Below, in pieces: positions 1 to 5,426 of a DNA stretch of 7,594 nucleotides. Position 1 is the first letter of the stretch. Each line of letters begins with the position of its first letter. The position numbers and the translations under genes were made by a program. A model generated the notes under the pieces. That model was given only the letters and a program-made list of their open reading frames with translations. It was not told where the DNA came from and made no database searches. This stretch comes from Thermoplasmata archaeon. GTDB lineage: Archaea; Thermoplasmatota; Thermoplasmata; SG8-5. The DNA lies in NCBI GenBank assembly GCA_023136815.1, contig JAGLQM010000039.1, positions 1 to 7,594 on the forward strand, given 5' to 3'.

Positions 1-293
1 ACCTTATCTGCGTTGGAATCACGTTGACCCTCTGCCTCACCCAGCTTTTTCTTCAACTCCTTTTCAGACACCTCTAGGTCCTTCATCTTGGCGATGGATT
101 TCTTTATCTCAGAGAAATCCGGGCCAGGTGTGGGCTTTTCCCTGACTTCCGGCGAAGCTGTCGGAAGAGTCTCCTCTGGCAATTCGTCTCTGGGTGCTTG
201 CTCAATCTCTGGTTCTGGCTTTGGCTCCTCCACCGTCAATTTGTCATTGACCTTGTCTTCGAGTGATTTTTTAGCTTTGTCCCGCAAACCCAT
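1..293 (-). CDS. Partial coiled-coil protein of unknown function, 5' part only
   Basis: This frame is not in a recognised family. It starts at the ATG at 293-291 and runs open off the left edge, giving 97 complete codons. The protein starts MGLRDKAKKSLEDKVNDKL, then has a Pro/Glu-rich linker (about residues 20-62), then a Lys/Glu-rich heptad-like helix (about 63-97) that looks like the start of a coiled coil. No signal peptide or membrane segment is visible. The start is supported by an AGGTGA Shine-Dalgarno at 305-300 (minus strand), 6 nt from the ATG and overlapping the stop codon of the upstream zinc-ribbon gene. With a 10-bp gap the two genes are almost certainly co-transcribed and possibly translationally coupled. 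Coding is inferred from codon pattern and composition; function is unknown. Confidence 0.75.
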   Translation of the reverse strand, partial: MGLRDKAKKSLEDKVNDKLTVEEPKPEPEIEQAPRDELPEETLPTASPEVREKPTPGPDFSEIKKSIAKMKDLEVSEKELKKKLGEAEGQRDSNADK

Positions 294-299
294 AACCTG

Positions 300-305
300 T
301 CACCT
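300..305 (-). promoter_or_regulatory. Shine-Dalgarno for the partial coiled-coil gene
   Basis: AGGTGA on the minus strand matches the complement of the archaeal 16S 3' end (AGGAGGTGAT). It lies 6 nt upstream of the ATG at 293 and overlaps the TAG stop of the preceding gene (306-304), which suggests coupled translation. Confidence 0.65.
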
Positions 306-1689
306 AAAGTCCCAGTTCATCCATTAGCTCGTTATAATGTTTATAATCCTCAGATTTTGAAAATCTATCGATTATGTCCTCTGGTAAGTGTTCAAGTAAA
401 TCATCCAATATCTTTAAAACTTTCTTTGTTTTTTCTTCATCAATTGTAAGAATTATTTCTTCCGCAGCAATTTCCTTTGCCTCAATCTTCACCCTTGCCA
501 GCGTCTCCTCCAGGATCTCAATTTTCTCCTGAAGTTTCTTCTCCCGGGTATCCAGGCGTTCCTTGCTTTCCCCCATTGCCTGCTCATCGTTCTCCCCGCT
601 GGATATGGCCTTCTGGATGCTGACCTGCTCCTCCAGCCAGGCCTCCCTGATCTTCTTGGATTTCTTGAGAATACCCCTAATCTCTTCCTCATCAACAAGC
701 CACTTGCCCTTGGCCATTATCAATTTGGATGCTGGTTTTTTCAGTTTTTCAACGCCGCCCTTCTCTTCCTTGAGGGACTCTATCTCATCTTTGAGCTTGT
801 CCTCGGTCTTTTCAAGGCTTATTTCCCTCATTTTCAGAGACTCAATTCTGGCAACCAGCTCTTTCTCCCTGTTGGCCAGTATTTCCTCGCGATGTGTGAG
901 TTTCTTTTTCTCTTTTTCACGTCTGACCATCTCTGATTTGAATGCATTAAGTCTAGTATTCAGGTTTTCTTCCTTTTCCCTAGTCTCGATAGAATGTTTT
1001 TTCAGGAGCTGGCGATAGGCATAATCCATATTGGATATATTTTCCTCAAGGCTCTGTATGGCTCCTCTCTCGACCATAATCTCGGCCATCTGACGTTCTA
1101 TCTCACTGCGCTTTTTGTCGATCTCCACATCATCAGAATCCAGACAATCCAGTTCATTCCTCAGTGGTTTTATGCGACTCTCCAGATCATTCAATGCCTT
1201 TTTTCGCAGATCCAGTGCCTTCCGTAAAGGAGTGGCCATCTGGATGATACTCTCCTCTCGCTTTGCGAATTCTGCCCTTTCCTCGGCTGATTTCGTTATC
1301 TCCTTGAGAGTTTCCTCTTGATATGATGTGGGAATGCTAGCTCCCATTACATCCTTGAAAGTGTCAGTTGCTTTATTGGTCTCCTCCTTGTCCTCGGCAA
1401 CTCGTCTTTGCTCAAGGTTGCGACCCCAATCCAGAAGTTTTGATAGGAATTCTTCATCTTCCTTGCTGCGGCCACCACAAGGTTCATCTTTCTTGAATCT
1501 CAGGCCGCAATTGATACAGTTCTCCGAAGCAGAATCCAGAACTGTGGCACAATAGGGACAGATAACTGCCTGAAAATCACCATCAAGAGGTTCAGTACAA
1601 TGTTCACATTTTGCGGATTCCTTATCTATAATTGAACCGCATTCAGAACAGAATACCTTTCCTTCTCTATTATGCCCCCTTTTTGCCAT
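304..1689 (-). CDS. Double zinc-ribbon, long coiled-coil protein (461 aa)
   Basis: Function is unknown. Residues 1-66 hold two CxxC-x10-CxxC knuckles (C14/C17 with C28/C31, C44/C47 with C58/C61), the pattern of tandem zinc ribbons (double zinc-ribbon type). From about residue 75 to 430 the chain is almost uninterrupted charged heptad-like sequence rich in Glu, Lys, Arg and Leu, so a long coiled coil is expected. The last 37 residues (about 425-461) turn more hydrophobic and end in a compact segment containing LPEDIIDRFSKSEDY, possibly a small C-terminal interaction module. There is no signal peptide or membrane helix, so it is probably cytoplasmic. Such proteins can resemble SMC or chromosome-segregation coiled coils in searches, but no ATPase motifs are present. 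It starts with ATG at 1689 and heads a two-gene operon with the partial coiled-coil gene. The upstream TATA box implies a leader of only about 10 nt. Confidence 0.85.
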   Translation of the reverse strand: MAKRGHNREGKVFCSECGSIIDKESAKCEHCTEPLDGDFQAVICPYCATVLDSASENCINCGLRFKKDEPCGGRSKEDEEFLSKLLDWGRNLEQRRVAEDKEETNKATDTFKDVMGASIPTSYQEETLKEITKSAEERAEFAKREESIIQMATPLRKALDLRKKALNDLESRIKPLRNELDCLDSDDVEIDKKRSEIERQMAEIMVERGAIQSLEENISNMDYAYRQLLKKHSIETREKEENLNTRLNAFKSEMVRREKEKKKLTHREEILANREKELVARIESLKMREISLEKTEDKLKDEIESLKEEKGGVEKLKKPASKLIMAKGKWLVDEEEIRGILKKSKKIREAWLEEQVSIQKAISSGENDEQAMGESKERLDTREKKLQEKIEILEETLARVKIEAKEIAAEEIILTIDEEKTKKVLKILDDLLEHLPEDIIDRFSKSEDYKHYNELMDELGL

Positions 1690-1721
1690 AGATTAGACCG
1701 CCGATTATTGTATTTGAGTAC

Positions 1722-1730
1722 CCATATATT
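1722..1730 (-). promoter_or_regulatory. TATA box for the zinc-ribbon coiled-coil gene
   Basis: AATATATGG on the minus strand is a good archaeal TATA-like element. Transcription would be expected to start about 25 nt downstream, near 1699, roughly 10 nt before the ATG at 1689, so the mRNA would be leaderless or nearly so. No strong Shine-Dalgarno is seen (only GGCGGT, far from ideal), which agrees with a short leader. A second AT-rich box (CAATATATAG, 1753-1762) lies further upstream and could serve either strand. Confidence 0.5.
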
Positions 1731-1840
1731 GTGGATTAGTATTGTAAACAAGCAATATATAGTTTTTCTTACAAATTATTAATGGGAACAGTACTGCGGT
1801 TTAAATCAACTCTGGAACAAAAGTTCAAGCAGGACATAAT

Positions 1841-1848
1841 TTTATTAT
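1841..1848 (+). promoter_or_regulatory. TATA box for the ThiI-like gene, leaderless start
   Basis: TTTATTAT lies exactly 23-30 bases before the GTG at 1871, the spacing at which an archaeal transcript would begin on the start codon itself. No Shine-Dalgarno precedes the GTG, so a leaderless mRNA is the simplest reading. A 5-bp inverted repeat (GGGTT at 1855-1859, AACCC at 1866-1870) lies directly before the start codon. It would be a DNA feature if the mRNA is leaderless, or a start-occluding hairpin if transcription begins at the weaker upstream box near 1756. Confidence 0.5.
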
Positions 1849-1870
1849 CCATCAGGGTTTTCAAGAACCC

Positions 1871-2731
1871 GTGGCACTTTATCTGATAAGGTATGGCGAA
1901 CTTGGTCTGAAAAGTCAAAAAGTAAGATCAAGATTCGAGAATGTTCTGAGGAACAATATAACCTCAAAATTTATCAAGGCCAGTAAGGAATGTCGAATTG
2001 AGTACGACAGAGGTAGAATTTTCCTCTGGGCAGACGATGAGATATTCACCGAAAAATCACTGGTCAAGATATTTGGTATCGTATCATTCAGCAAGGTAGA
2101 GGAAACCACTTCAGACCAGGAGGCAATATTCCAACTGGCTATTAACATTGCCAGACCATTTTTCAAGGAGAATATGAGCTTCTGCATCCGGGCCCGAAGA
2201 AATGGGCAACATCCATACACCAGCATGGAACTTGCCAGGGACACCGGCTCAGCGGTCTTTCTTGCCTATGAGCATCTTCACCCCAAGGTCAATCTGACCA
2301 ATCCAGATTTTGAAATATTCATTGAGGTAAGGCAGAATCGATCCTTTGTTTTCACAGAAAAAATATCTGGGCCGGGGGGCATGCCTCTGGGTACTCAGGG
2401 ACGTACTCTGGGAATCGTGGAAAAACAGCAGGATATTGCAGCATGCTGGCCCATCATGAAACGCGGATGCCGGGTCATTGTGGCAGTCAGCGATCCAGGT
2501 ATTGCAGAGCCCCTGAGAACCTGGGACCCGGACCTGAAAATTGTGGGGCCAGGTGATTTACAGCAATTAGCAAATGCCCATCGAACAGATGGAATATCTC
2601 TTGGTTGGAATATTGCATCATATGATGCGCGCCAGGAAGAGCTGGCAGGCCTGGACCTGCCAGTATTTTTCCCATTAATCGGCATGGCTGACACTGATAT
2701 TGAAAAATTAATAGCCAGAATAACTGGCTGA
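1871..2731 (+). CDS. ThiI-like THUMP protein with degenerate, shortened PP-loop domain
   Basis: ThiI-family proteins make 4-thiouridine at tRNA position 8, using an N-terminal ferredoxin-like domain and THUMP domain to bind tRNA and a PP-loop ATPase domain to adenylate it. Here residues 1-75 (YLIRYGELGLKS start) and the THUMP region (about 60-166) look intact, followed by the usual junction GPGGMPLGTQGR (167-178). The expected SGGxDS ATP motif is replaced by VEKQQD (183-188), although the following MKRG (196-199) is kept. The middle of the catalytic domain is missing, but the family's later SLG...AS and LDLPVFFPLIGM segments remain (243-272). The protein ends at 286 residues, against roughly 380-480 for ThiI. 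It therefore probably binds tRNA but cannot adenylate it. It uses a GTG start; the in-frame sequence is otherwise uninterrupted, so it looks selected rather than freshly broken. Confidence 0.85.
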   Translation: MALYLIRYGELGLKSQKVRSRFENVLRNNITSKFIKASKECRIEYDRGRIFLWADDEIFTEKSLVKIFGIVSFSKVEETTSDQEAIFQLAINIARPFFKENMSFCIRARRNGQHPYTSMELARDTGSAVFLAYEHLHPKVNLTNPDFEIFIEVRQNRSFVFTEKISGPGGMPLGTQGRTLGIVEKQQDIAACWPIMKRGCRVIVAVSDPGIAEPLRTWDPDLKIVGPGDLQQLANAHRTDGISLGWNIASYDARQEELAGLDLPVFFPLIGMADTDIEKLIARITG

Positions 2732-2746
2732 TTACTTAATCTTTTT
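2703..2746. terminator. Bidirectional terminator between convergent genes
   Basis: A 6-bp hairpin (AGCCAG 2713-2718, CTGGCT 2724-2729, loop AATAA) spans the end of the ThiI-like gene. On the plus strand it is followed by a T5 run at 2742-2746. On the minus strand it is followed by a T5 run (plus-strand A5 at 2703-2707). It can thus serve as a hairpin plus U-tract terminator for both the ThiI-like gene and L15e, whose stop codons abut at 2731/2732. Archaeal termination relies mainly on U-tracts, so the hairpin may be secondary. Confidence 0.5.
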
Positions 2747-3451
2747 ATCGTGAGCCCTTCTTGATGGCCTGGCCTTCTCGGTTCCCTTACCCTTTTTGTG
2801 AAGTGCCCTGCCGCGTTTTCCTGCTGATGTGAGGCCGCGTTCCACCCTTCTGGTGTGCTGTGGTTCGCATATCCAGTTGATTTTTGGGTCAGTTTTTATC
2901 ACCGGATGATACGGATCTACCAGGATAATTTCATAGTATTTGTGGCGGCCGTCCTCGCCTACCCAGTAGGAGTTCAGAACCTCCATATTCGGGTATTTCT
3001 TTGAAACACGTTCCTCTGCAATACGCTGAATGCTCTTGGCCATTGTTATCTTGGCACGACCTCTGCGTTTTGCTCTTCTTCCTTTTCTTATTTTGGGCTT
3101 GCGAAGGCTTCCCCTGCGGACTTTTGTACGGACTACGACATAACCCTGTTTGGCTTTGAATCCAAGAGATCTAGCCCTGTCAATTCTTGTTGGATGGTCC
3201 ACACGAACGAATGTGTTTTCCCGGCGCCATTCTATCATCCTGTGCCACTGTAACTCTTTTACATAGGAATCTGCCGGAACCTTCCATGCATCCTTGATAT
3301 GGCCATACATACCTATGGGCCTTTTTTCAACTTTTTTAGAACTAACTTGAGGCACTATTGGAGTATCCTCTACGGGTTCCTTGGAACTTGATATTTCTTC
3401 TGGTGCGGCTTCAGCCGCTTTCTCTTTGCCTGGCATTTGTACACTCTCCAT
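2732..3451 (-). CDS. rpl15e: 50S ribosomal protein L15e with acidic N-terminal extension
   Basis: L15e is a large-subunit ribosomal protein of archaea and eukaryotes that binds 23S rRNA. The core begins near residue 47 ([13 protein letters not shown]) and carries family hallmarks: [36 protein letters not shown] and a very basic C-terminus. The core from M48 is 192 residues, close to the usual archaeal length of about 190-195. The preceding 46 residues are extra: Glu/Ser/Pro/Ala-rich, acidic and apparently disordered, the opposite of the basic core. The first ATG (3451) lacks a Shine-Dalgarno. The ATG at 3436 has GGAG with 9-nt spacing and may be the true start (234 aa). The gene is convergent with the ThiI-like gene, with no bases between the stops, and is expressed from a long structured leader. 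The family call is very secure; the start is not. Confidence 0.95.
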   Translation of the reverse strand: MESVQMPGKEKAAEAAPEEISSSKEPVEDTPIVPQVSSKKVEKRPIGMYGHIKDAWKVPADSYVKELQWHRMIEWRRENTFVRVDHPTRIDRARSLGFKAKQGYVVVRTKVRRGSLRKPKIRKGRRAKRRGRAKITMAKSIQRIAEERVSKKYPNMEVLNSYWVGEDGRHKYYEIILVDPYHPVIKTDPKINWICEPQHTRRVERGLTSAGKRGRALHKKGKGTEKARPSRRAHDKKIK

Positions 3452-3480
3452 TTCTGGACGTTTCCGGATTCATCCTTCCT

Positions 3481-3598
3481 GTCAGTTTCCAAAAACCTGA
3501 CAAGCATTTACCAGATTCAAAAAATCTGGCTCGGACACATTTCCGACGGGACGCATCCCGTGACTGTCTGCTCTCTCGAACAGCTTATGTGAACTCCG
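3481..3598 (-). promoter_or_regulatory. Hairpin-rich 5' leader of L15e, possible cis-regulatory RNA
   Basis: Read on the minus strand, the 140 bp before L15e contain several closely packed stems. These are ACGGGA/TCCCGT with loop TGCG (3546-3561), CCAGATT/AATCTGG with a 5-nt loop (3511-3529), GTCAG/CTGAC (3481-3501), and a possible long-range 9-bp stem (3532-3540 with 3587-3598, 3-nt bulge) that would enclose the first hairpin plus CTGT/ACAG (3564-3583) as a three-way junction. The TATA-predicted transcription start (about 3585-3592) cuts into the outer stem, so the junction is less certain than the local hairpins. It could be a leader sensing a ribosomal protein, a riboswitch-like element or a separate small RNA. 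I do not recognise it as a known RNA family. Confidence 0.4.
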
Positions 3599-3612
3599 TG
3601 TAAATGAATGCC

Positions 3613-3620
3613 ATATAAAA
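3613..3620 (-). promoter_or_regulatory. TATA box of the L15e promoter
   Basis: TTTTATAT on the minus strand, within a longer T-run, is a clear TATA element. Expected transcription start is near 3585-3592, giving a leader of roughly 135-150 nt before L15e. Upstream lies CGAAGCGAA and then GCAACGC, the left border of the candidate miniature element. Confidence 0.5.
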
Positions 3621-3626
3621 AACTTG

Positions 3627-3753
3627 CTTCGCTTCGAGCGTTGCCCTTAAATTACACAAAAACAGCATGATTGATTATTTCAAAGCTATAAATCCCCGAA
3701 TTTTCAATCTTATTTTTTGTTTCTACTATTTTAGGTGCAACGCCTTCGCTTCG
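3627..3753. mobile_element. Candidate miniature inverted-repeat element with 10-bp direct repeats
   Basis: The 10-mer CTTCGCTTCG occurs at 3627-3636 and again at 3744-3753. Between the copies lies a 107-bp AT-rich segment whose ends are inverted: GCGTTGC at 3638-3644 and GCAACGC at 3737-3743 are perfect complements, and over 17 bp (3638-3654 against 3743-3727) 14 positions match. A further inner pair, GATTGA (3669-3674) and TCAATC (3704-3709), is centred within two bases of the same dyad, so the segment is one imperfect palindrome. Target duplication, terminal inverted repeats and no ORF are the marks of a MITE. The family is unknown. The alternative is a paired operator shared by the L15e and sepF promoters. 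Confidence 0.5.
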
Positions 3754-3759
3754 GAAAAC

Positions 3760-3767
3760 CTTATATT
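3760..3767 (+). promoter_or_regulatory. TATA box of the sepF promoter
   Basis: CTTATATT lies about 48 bp before the sepF ATG. Transcription would start near 3788, leaving a leader of about 24 nt that contains GAGG at 3797-3800, a modest Shine-Dalgarno with 11-nt spacing to the ATG at 3812. Confidence 0.5.
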
Positions 3768-3811
3768 CAGAAAAACAATTAGGGGGTATAGATCCAGAGG
3801 ATGATGATAAT

Positions 3812-4189
3812 ATGTCAACACAGATGGGAAAGAAGTCGCATTTCAAGAAATCGCATGGTCATGGAGAACAGCAGTACATTGATCTGGGAGCAATGAACTT
3901 CGATGATGAGACCAGCGGAATCCATGCCGGTTCAACACTCAAGGTTGCAGAAATATACCGGTTTGAGGACCTCAAGGGCCTTACAAAACTGCTCTATGAC
4001 GGCCACTCCGTCCTGATAGATTATTCCTCAATGGCCAATGATGATCTGGCCCTGCAAAGAATATCCGCAGAACTTCATTCTGTTGCCGAGGATGTCAATG
4101 GAGACGTTGCAGGAGTAGGCAAGAATCTCATCATTGTAACCAGCGGCGGCCTTATGATAGATAGAAATAAGATACGTGGAAGTTACTGA
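3812..4189 (+). CDS. sepF: Archaeal cell division protein SepF
   Basis: SepF anchors FtsZ to the membrane at the division site; in archaea it is established as the FtsZ membrane tether in Haloferax and Methanobrevibacter. The 125-aa protein has the expected plan. A short basic N-terminus (MSTQMGKKSHFKKS) may act as the membrane-targeting segment, residues 15-42 form a flexible linker, and the SepF/DUF552 core follows at about 43-122. The strongest signature is DVNGDVAGVGKNLIIVT (94-110) followed by MIDRNKIRG. VAEIYRFEDL (45-54) and VLIDYSSMANDDLALQRI (67-84) also fit the family. The gene is monocistronic by appearance, with its own promoter, divergent from L15e, and followed by decayed sequence and a terminator. 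No ftsZ is in the window. The N-terminus looks less amphipathic than usual, so the exact membrane anchor is uncertain. Confidence 0.92.
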   Translation: MSTQMGKKSHFKKSHGHGEQQYIDLGAMNFDDETSGIHAGSTLKVAEIYRFEDLKGLTKLLYDGHSVLIDYSSMANDDLALQRISAELHSVAEDVNGDVAGVGKNLIIVTSGGLMIDRNKIRGSY

Positions 4190-4263
4190 GAATTGTCTTA
4201 TAACAATGAAAAATTTGCCAGGATAATAGAGAGAAAACGTCGAAAGAATATGTCTGGAAACGA

Positions 4264-4368
4264 TTATTCCAATTCTTCTTTTTCTTCAATGTCTTCTGTT
4301 TCAGTATCATCTGATTTTCTTCTTCGTTTCAAGAGGACGATTCCGGGCAAAGCAAACAGGAGTGGCTT
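4264..4368 (-). pseudogene. Remnant of a membrane protein C-terminus (minus strand)
   Basis: Thirty-four codons end in TAA at 4266-4264 and are blocked upstream by an in-frame TAG (4371-4369). The translation is a hydrophobic stretch, LLFALPGIVLL, then KRRRK, then a strongly acidic tail (SDDTETEDIEEKEELE). This is typical of the last transmembrane helix, positive-inside anchor and cytoplasmic tail of a surface protein. There is no start codon or ribosome binding site, so it would be a fossil. It is short, so chance resemblance cannot be excluded. Confidence 0.35.
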
Positions 4369-4502
4369 CTACTTGTACTGTAACCAATACCACTTCAACA
4401 GTTGGTTCTGTAAGCCATGGCATGACTGCTGTATATGCAACAACAACAAATACAAACTTTTCTGTAGATATACAAGCAACATACAGCTATGGTTGGTATT
4501 GA
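4359..4502 (+). pseudogene. Remnant of a Thr/Ser-rich exported protein C-terminus (plus strand)
   Basis: Forty-seven codons ending in TGA at 4500-4502 translate as a Thr/Ser/Asn-rich beta-strand-like sequence (STCTVTNTTSTVGSVSHG through to YSYGWY), like the end of an archaeal pilin or surface protein. The frame is open back to 4230 but has no ATG and loses coding character before about 4359. An ATG in the same frame at 4206 runs into TAA after six codons (4224). It appears to be a broken 3' gene end; parent family not identified. Confidence 0.35.
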
Positions 4503-4526
4503 ATGAAAACCATGAAATGATGAATC

Positions 4527-4556
4527 AGTGGGTTTCTTCGAATCCCACTCTTTTTT
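4527..4556 (+). terminator. Hairpin and U-tract terminator
   Basis: AGTGGG (4527-4532) pairs with CCCACT (4544-4549); TTC and GAA can extend the stem across one mismatch. T6 follows at 4551-4556. It points rightwards and probably ends the sepF transcript (or formerly the remnant gene) before the psmB promoter. Confidence 0.6.
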
Positions 4557-4577
4557 ATTATTTTGTATACCAAACCC

Positions 4578-4618
4578 TTATATATCCATCTAACATTTTA
4601 CTGATGTCTATTATATAA
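4578..4618 (+). promoter_or_regulatory. Two candidate TATA boxes for psmB
   Basis: TTATATAT (4578-4585) and TTATATAA (4611-4618) are both strong archaeal TATA-like elements. They would start transcripts near 4608 and 4641, giving psmB leaders of about 150 and 120 nt. An 8-bp inverted repeat (ATTTGGTA 4632-4639, TACCAAAT 4658-4665, spacer 18 nt) straddles the second predicted start, where it could be a repressor site or a 5' hairpin. TACCAAA also occurs at 4567-4573, before the first box. Confidence 0.45.
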
Positions 4619-4690
4619 CTAATATTGGCTAATTTGGTATTATGTCAAAGGATTATTTACCAAATAAATCCGATTATGAGGGAGGATCGA

Positions 4691-4754
4691 GGACAATTCA
4701 GAAAAATCGCATTGGAATTGTCCGAGAGAGGCCTATTTAGAAAAAATAGGAGGT
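4691..4754 (+). promoter_or_regulatory. Structured psmB leader with hairpin overlapping the Shine-Dalgarno
   Basis: Two stems lie directly before psmB. A perfect 9-bp stem (GGACAATTC 4691-4699, GAATTGTCC 4715-4723) closes a 15-nt loop, and a 7-bp stem (CCTATTT 4732-4738, AAATAGG 4744-4750) closes AGAAA. The 3' arm of the second contains the first three bases of the AGGAGGT Shine-Dalgarno at 4748-4754, which sits 5 nt from the ATG at 4760. Folding would thus reduce ribosome access, giving a possible translational switch or thermosensor. This is inference from pairing alone. Confidence 0.45.
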
Positions 4755-4759
4755 ATAGC

Positions 4760-5401
4760 ATGCCAGAATACACTAAAGAATTGAAGAAGGGAACGACCAC
4801 AATGGGCCTTACCTGCAAGGATGGCGTGGTCATCGCCACAGAACACAGAGCCACAATGGGAACGCTTATCGCACACAAGAAGACACAGAAGCTCTTCAAG
4901 ATAGACGATAATATCGGCTTAACGGTAGCTGGATTGGTGGGTGATGCCCAGATACTTGCCAGATACCTGAGAGCAGAGGCAGAATTGTACAGACTCAAGA
5001 GGGGTGTCCGAATACCTGTGAAATCAGCAGCAACAATGCTCTCGAATATACTCAATGGCCGCAGATACTTCCCTTACTGGGTACAACTTGTTGTAGCAGG
5101 CGTGGACGATGATGGATATCATGTTTACTCACTGGACGCCGCAGGCGGGTCAATACCAGATACTTATACCACAACCGGATCTGGCTCACCATACGTGTTT
5201 GGTGTTCTGGAGGATCATTACAAGGATGGAATGACCATAGATGAAGGTATTAATCTGGCAATCCGCGGGCTCTCAGCCGCAATGAAGCGGGATTCTGCTT
5301 CTGGAAACGGTATTGCTGTGGCCTCCATCACAAATAAAGAATTCAAGGAGCTGGATGACAAGGAAGTCCAGAAAAGATTGGAGAAGATGAAACTAGCATA
5401 G
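4760..5401 (+). CDS. psmB: 20S proteasome beta subunit (N-terminal threonine protease)
   Basis: The beta subunit forms the inner catalytic rings of the archaeal 20S proteasome, which degrades unfolded or tagged proteins fed by PAN or other AAA+ unfoldases. The start chosen is the ATG at 4760, which has a perfect AGGAGGT 5 nt upstream; the frame is open further upstream but without a ribosome site. This gives 213 residues with an 11-residue propeptide ([11 protein letters not shown]) cleaved before TTTMG, leaving catalytic T12 as the new N-terminus. Other active-site positions match Thermoplasma acidophilum: E28, K44, the GSGSP serine S141, and D178/S181 in RDSAS. GLVGDAQ and DAAGGS are further family signatures. 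All catalytic residues are present, so it should be an active beta subunit. It lies upstream of fttA, a pairing conserved in other euryarchaea. No alpha subunit is in the window. Confidence 0.97.
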   Translation: MPEYTKELKKGTTTMGLTCKDGVVIATEHRATMGTLIAHKKTQKLFKIDDNIGLTVAGLVGDAQILARYLRAEAELYRLKRGVRIPVKSAATMLSNILNGRRYFPYWVQLVVAGVDDDGYHVYSLDAAGGSIPDTYTTTGSGSPYVFGVLEDHYKDGMTIDEGINLAIRGLSAAMKRDSASGNGIAVASITNKEFKELDDKEVQKRLEKMKLA

Positions 5402-5426
5402 GGGTAGATGCAGTTTTTGGGTTGAA

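Larger units (their letters stand above)
4190..4526. other. Intergenic stretch after sepF, no intact gene
   Basis: Apart from the two remnant coding pieces, I see no functional gene here. A 141-codon open frame with a TTG start at 4193 exists, but its translation reads through the terminator hairpin and the next promoter and shows no coherent protein pattern. The stretch is AT-rich with a pyrimidine-rich segment at about 4267-4330. Confidence 0.6.

Noticed and set aside
88..327. 79-codon plus-strand frame and other frames opposite the coiled-coil genes
   Set aside because: These are antisense shadows of the Lys/Glu-rich coding strand: Ser/Phe/Leu-rich translations with no ribosome sites.
3454..3475. 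Short upstream frame starting at an ATG after AGGAAGG in the L15e leader
   Set aside because: About 20 codons, out of frame with L15e, with the Shine-Dalgarno touching the ATG (no spacing), so initiation is unlikely.
3530..3600. tRNA gene in the L15e leader
   Set aside because: A TTCGA resembling a T-loop is present, but no matching T-stem, A-box, anticodon arm or acceptor stem can be drawn on either strand.
4193..4618. 141-codon plus-strand open frame with TTG start
   Set aside because: No ribosome site, implausible composition, and it reads through a terminator hairpin and a TATA box. The adjacent frame and the opposite strand show better coding character in parts.
4625..4759. Upstream extension of psmB (45 extra codons)
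   Set aside because: The perfect AGGAGGT directly before the ATG at 4760 and the normal short propeptide show the later start; the extension is leader sequence.
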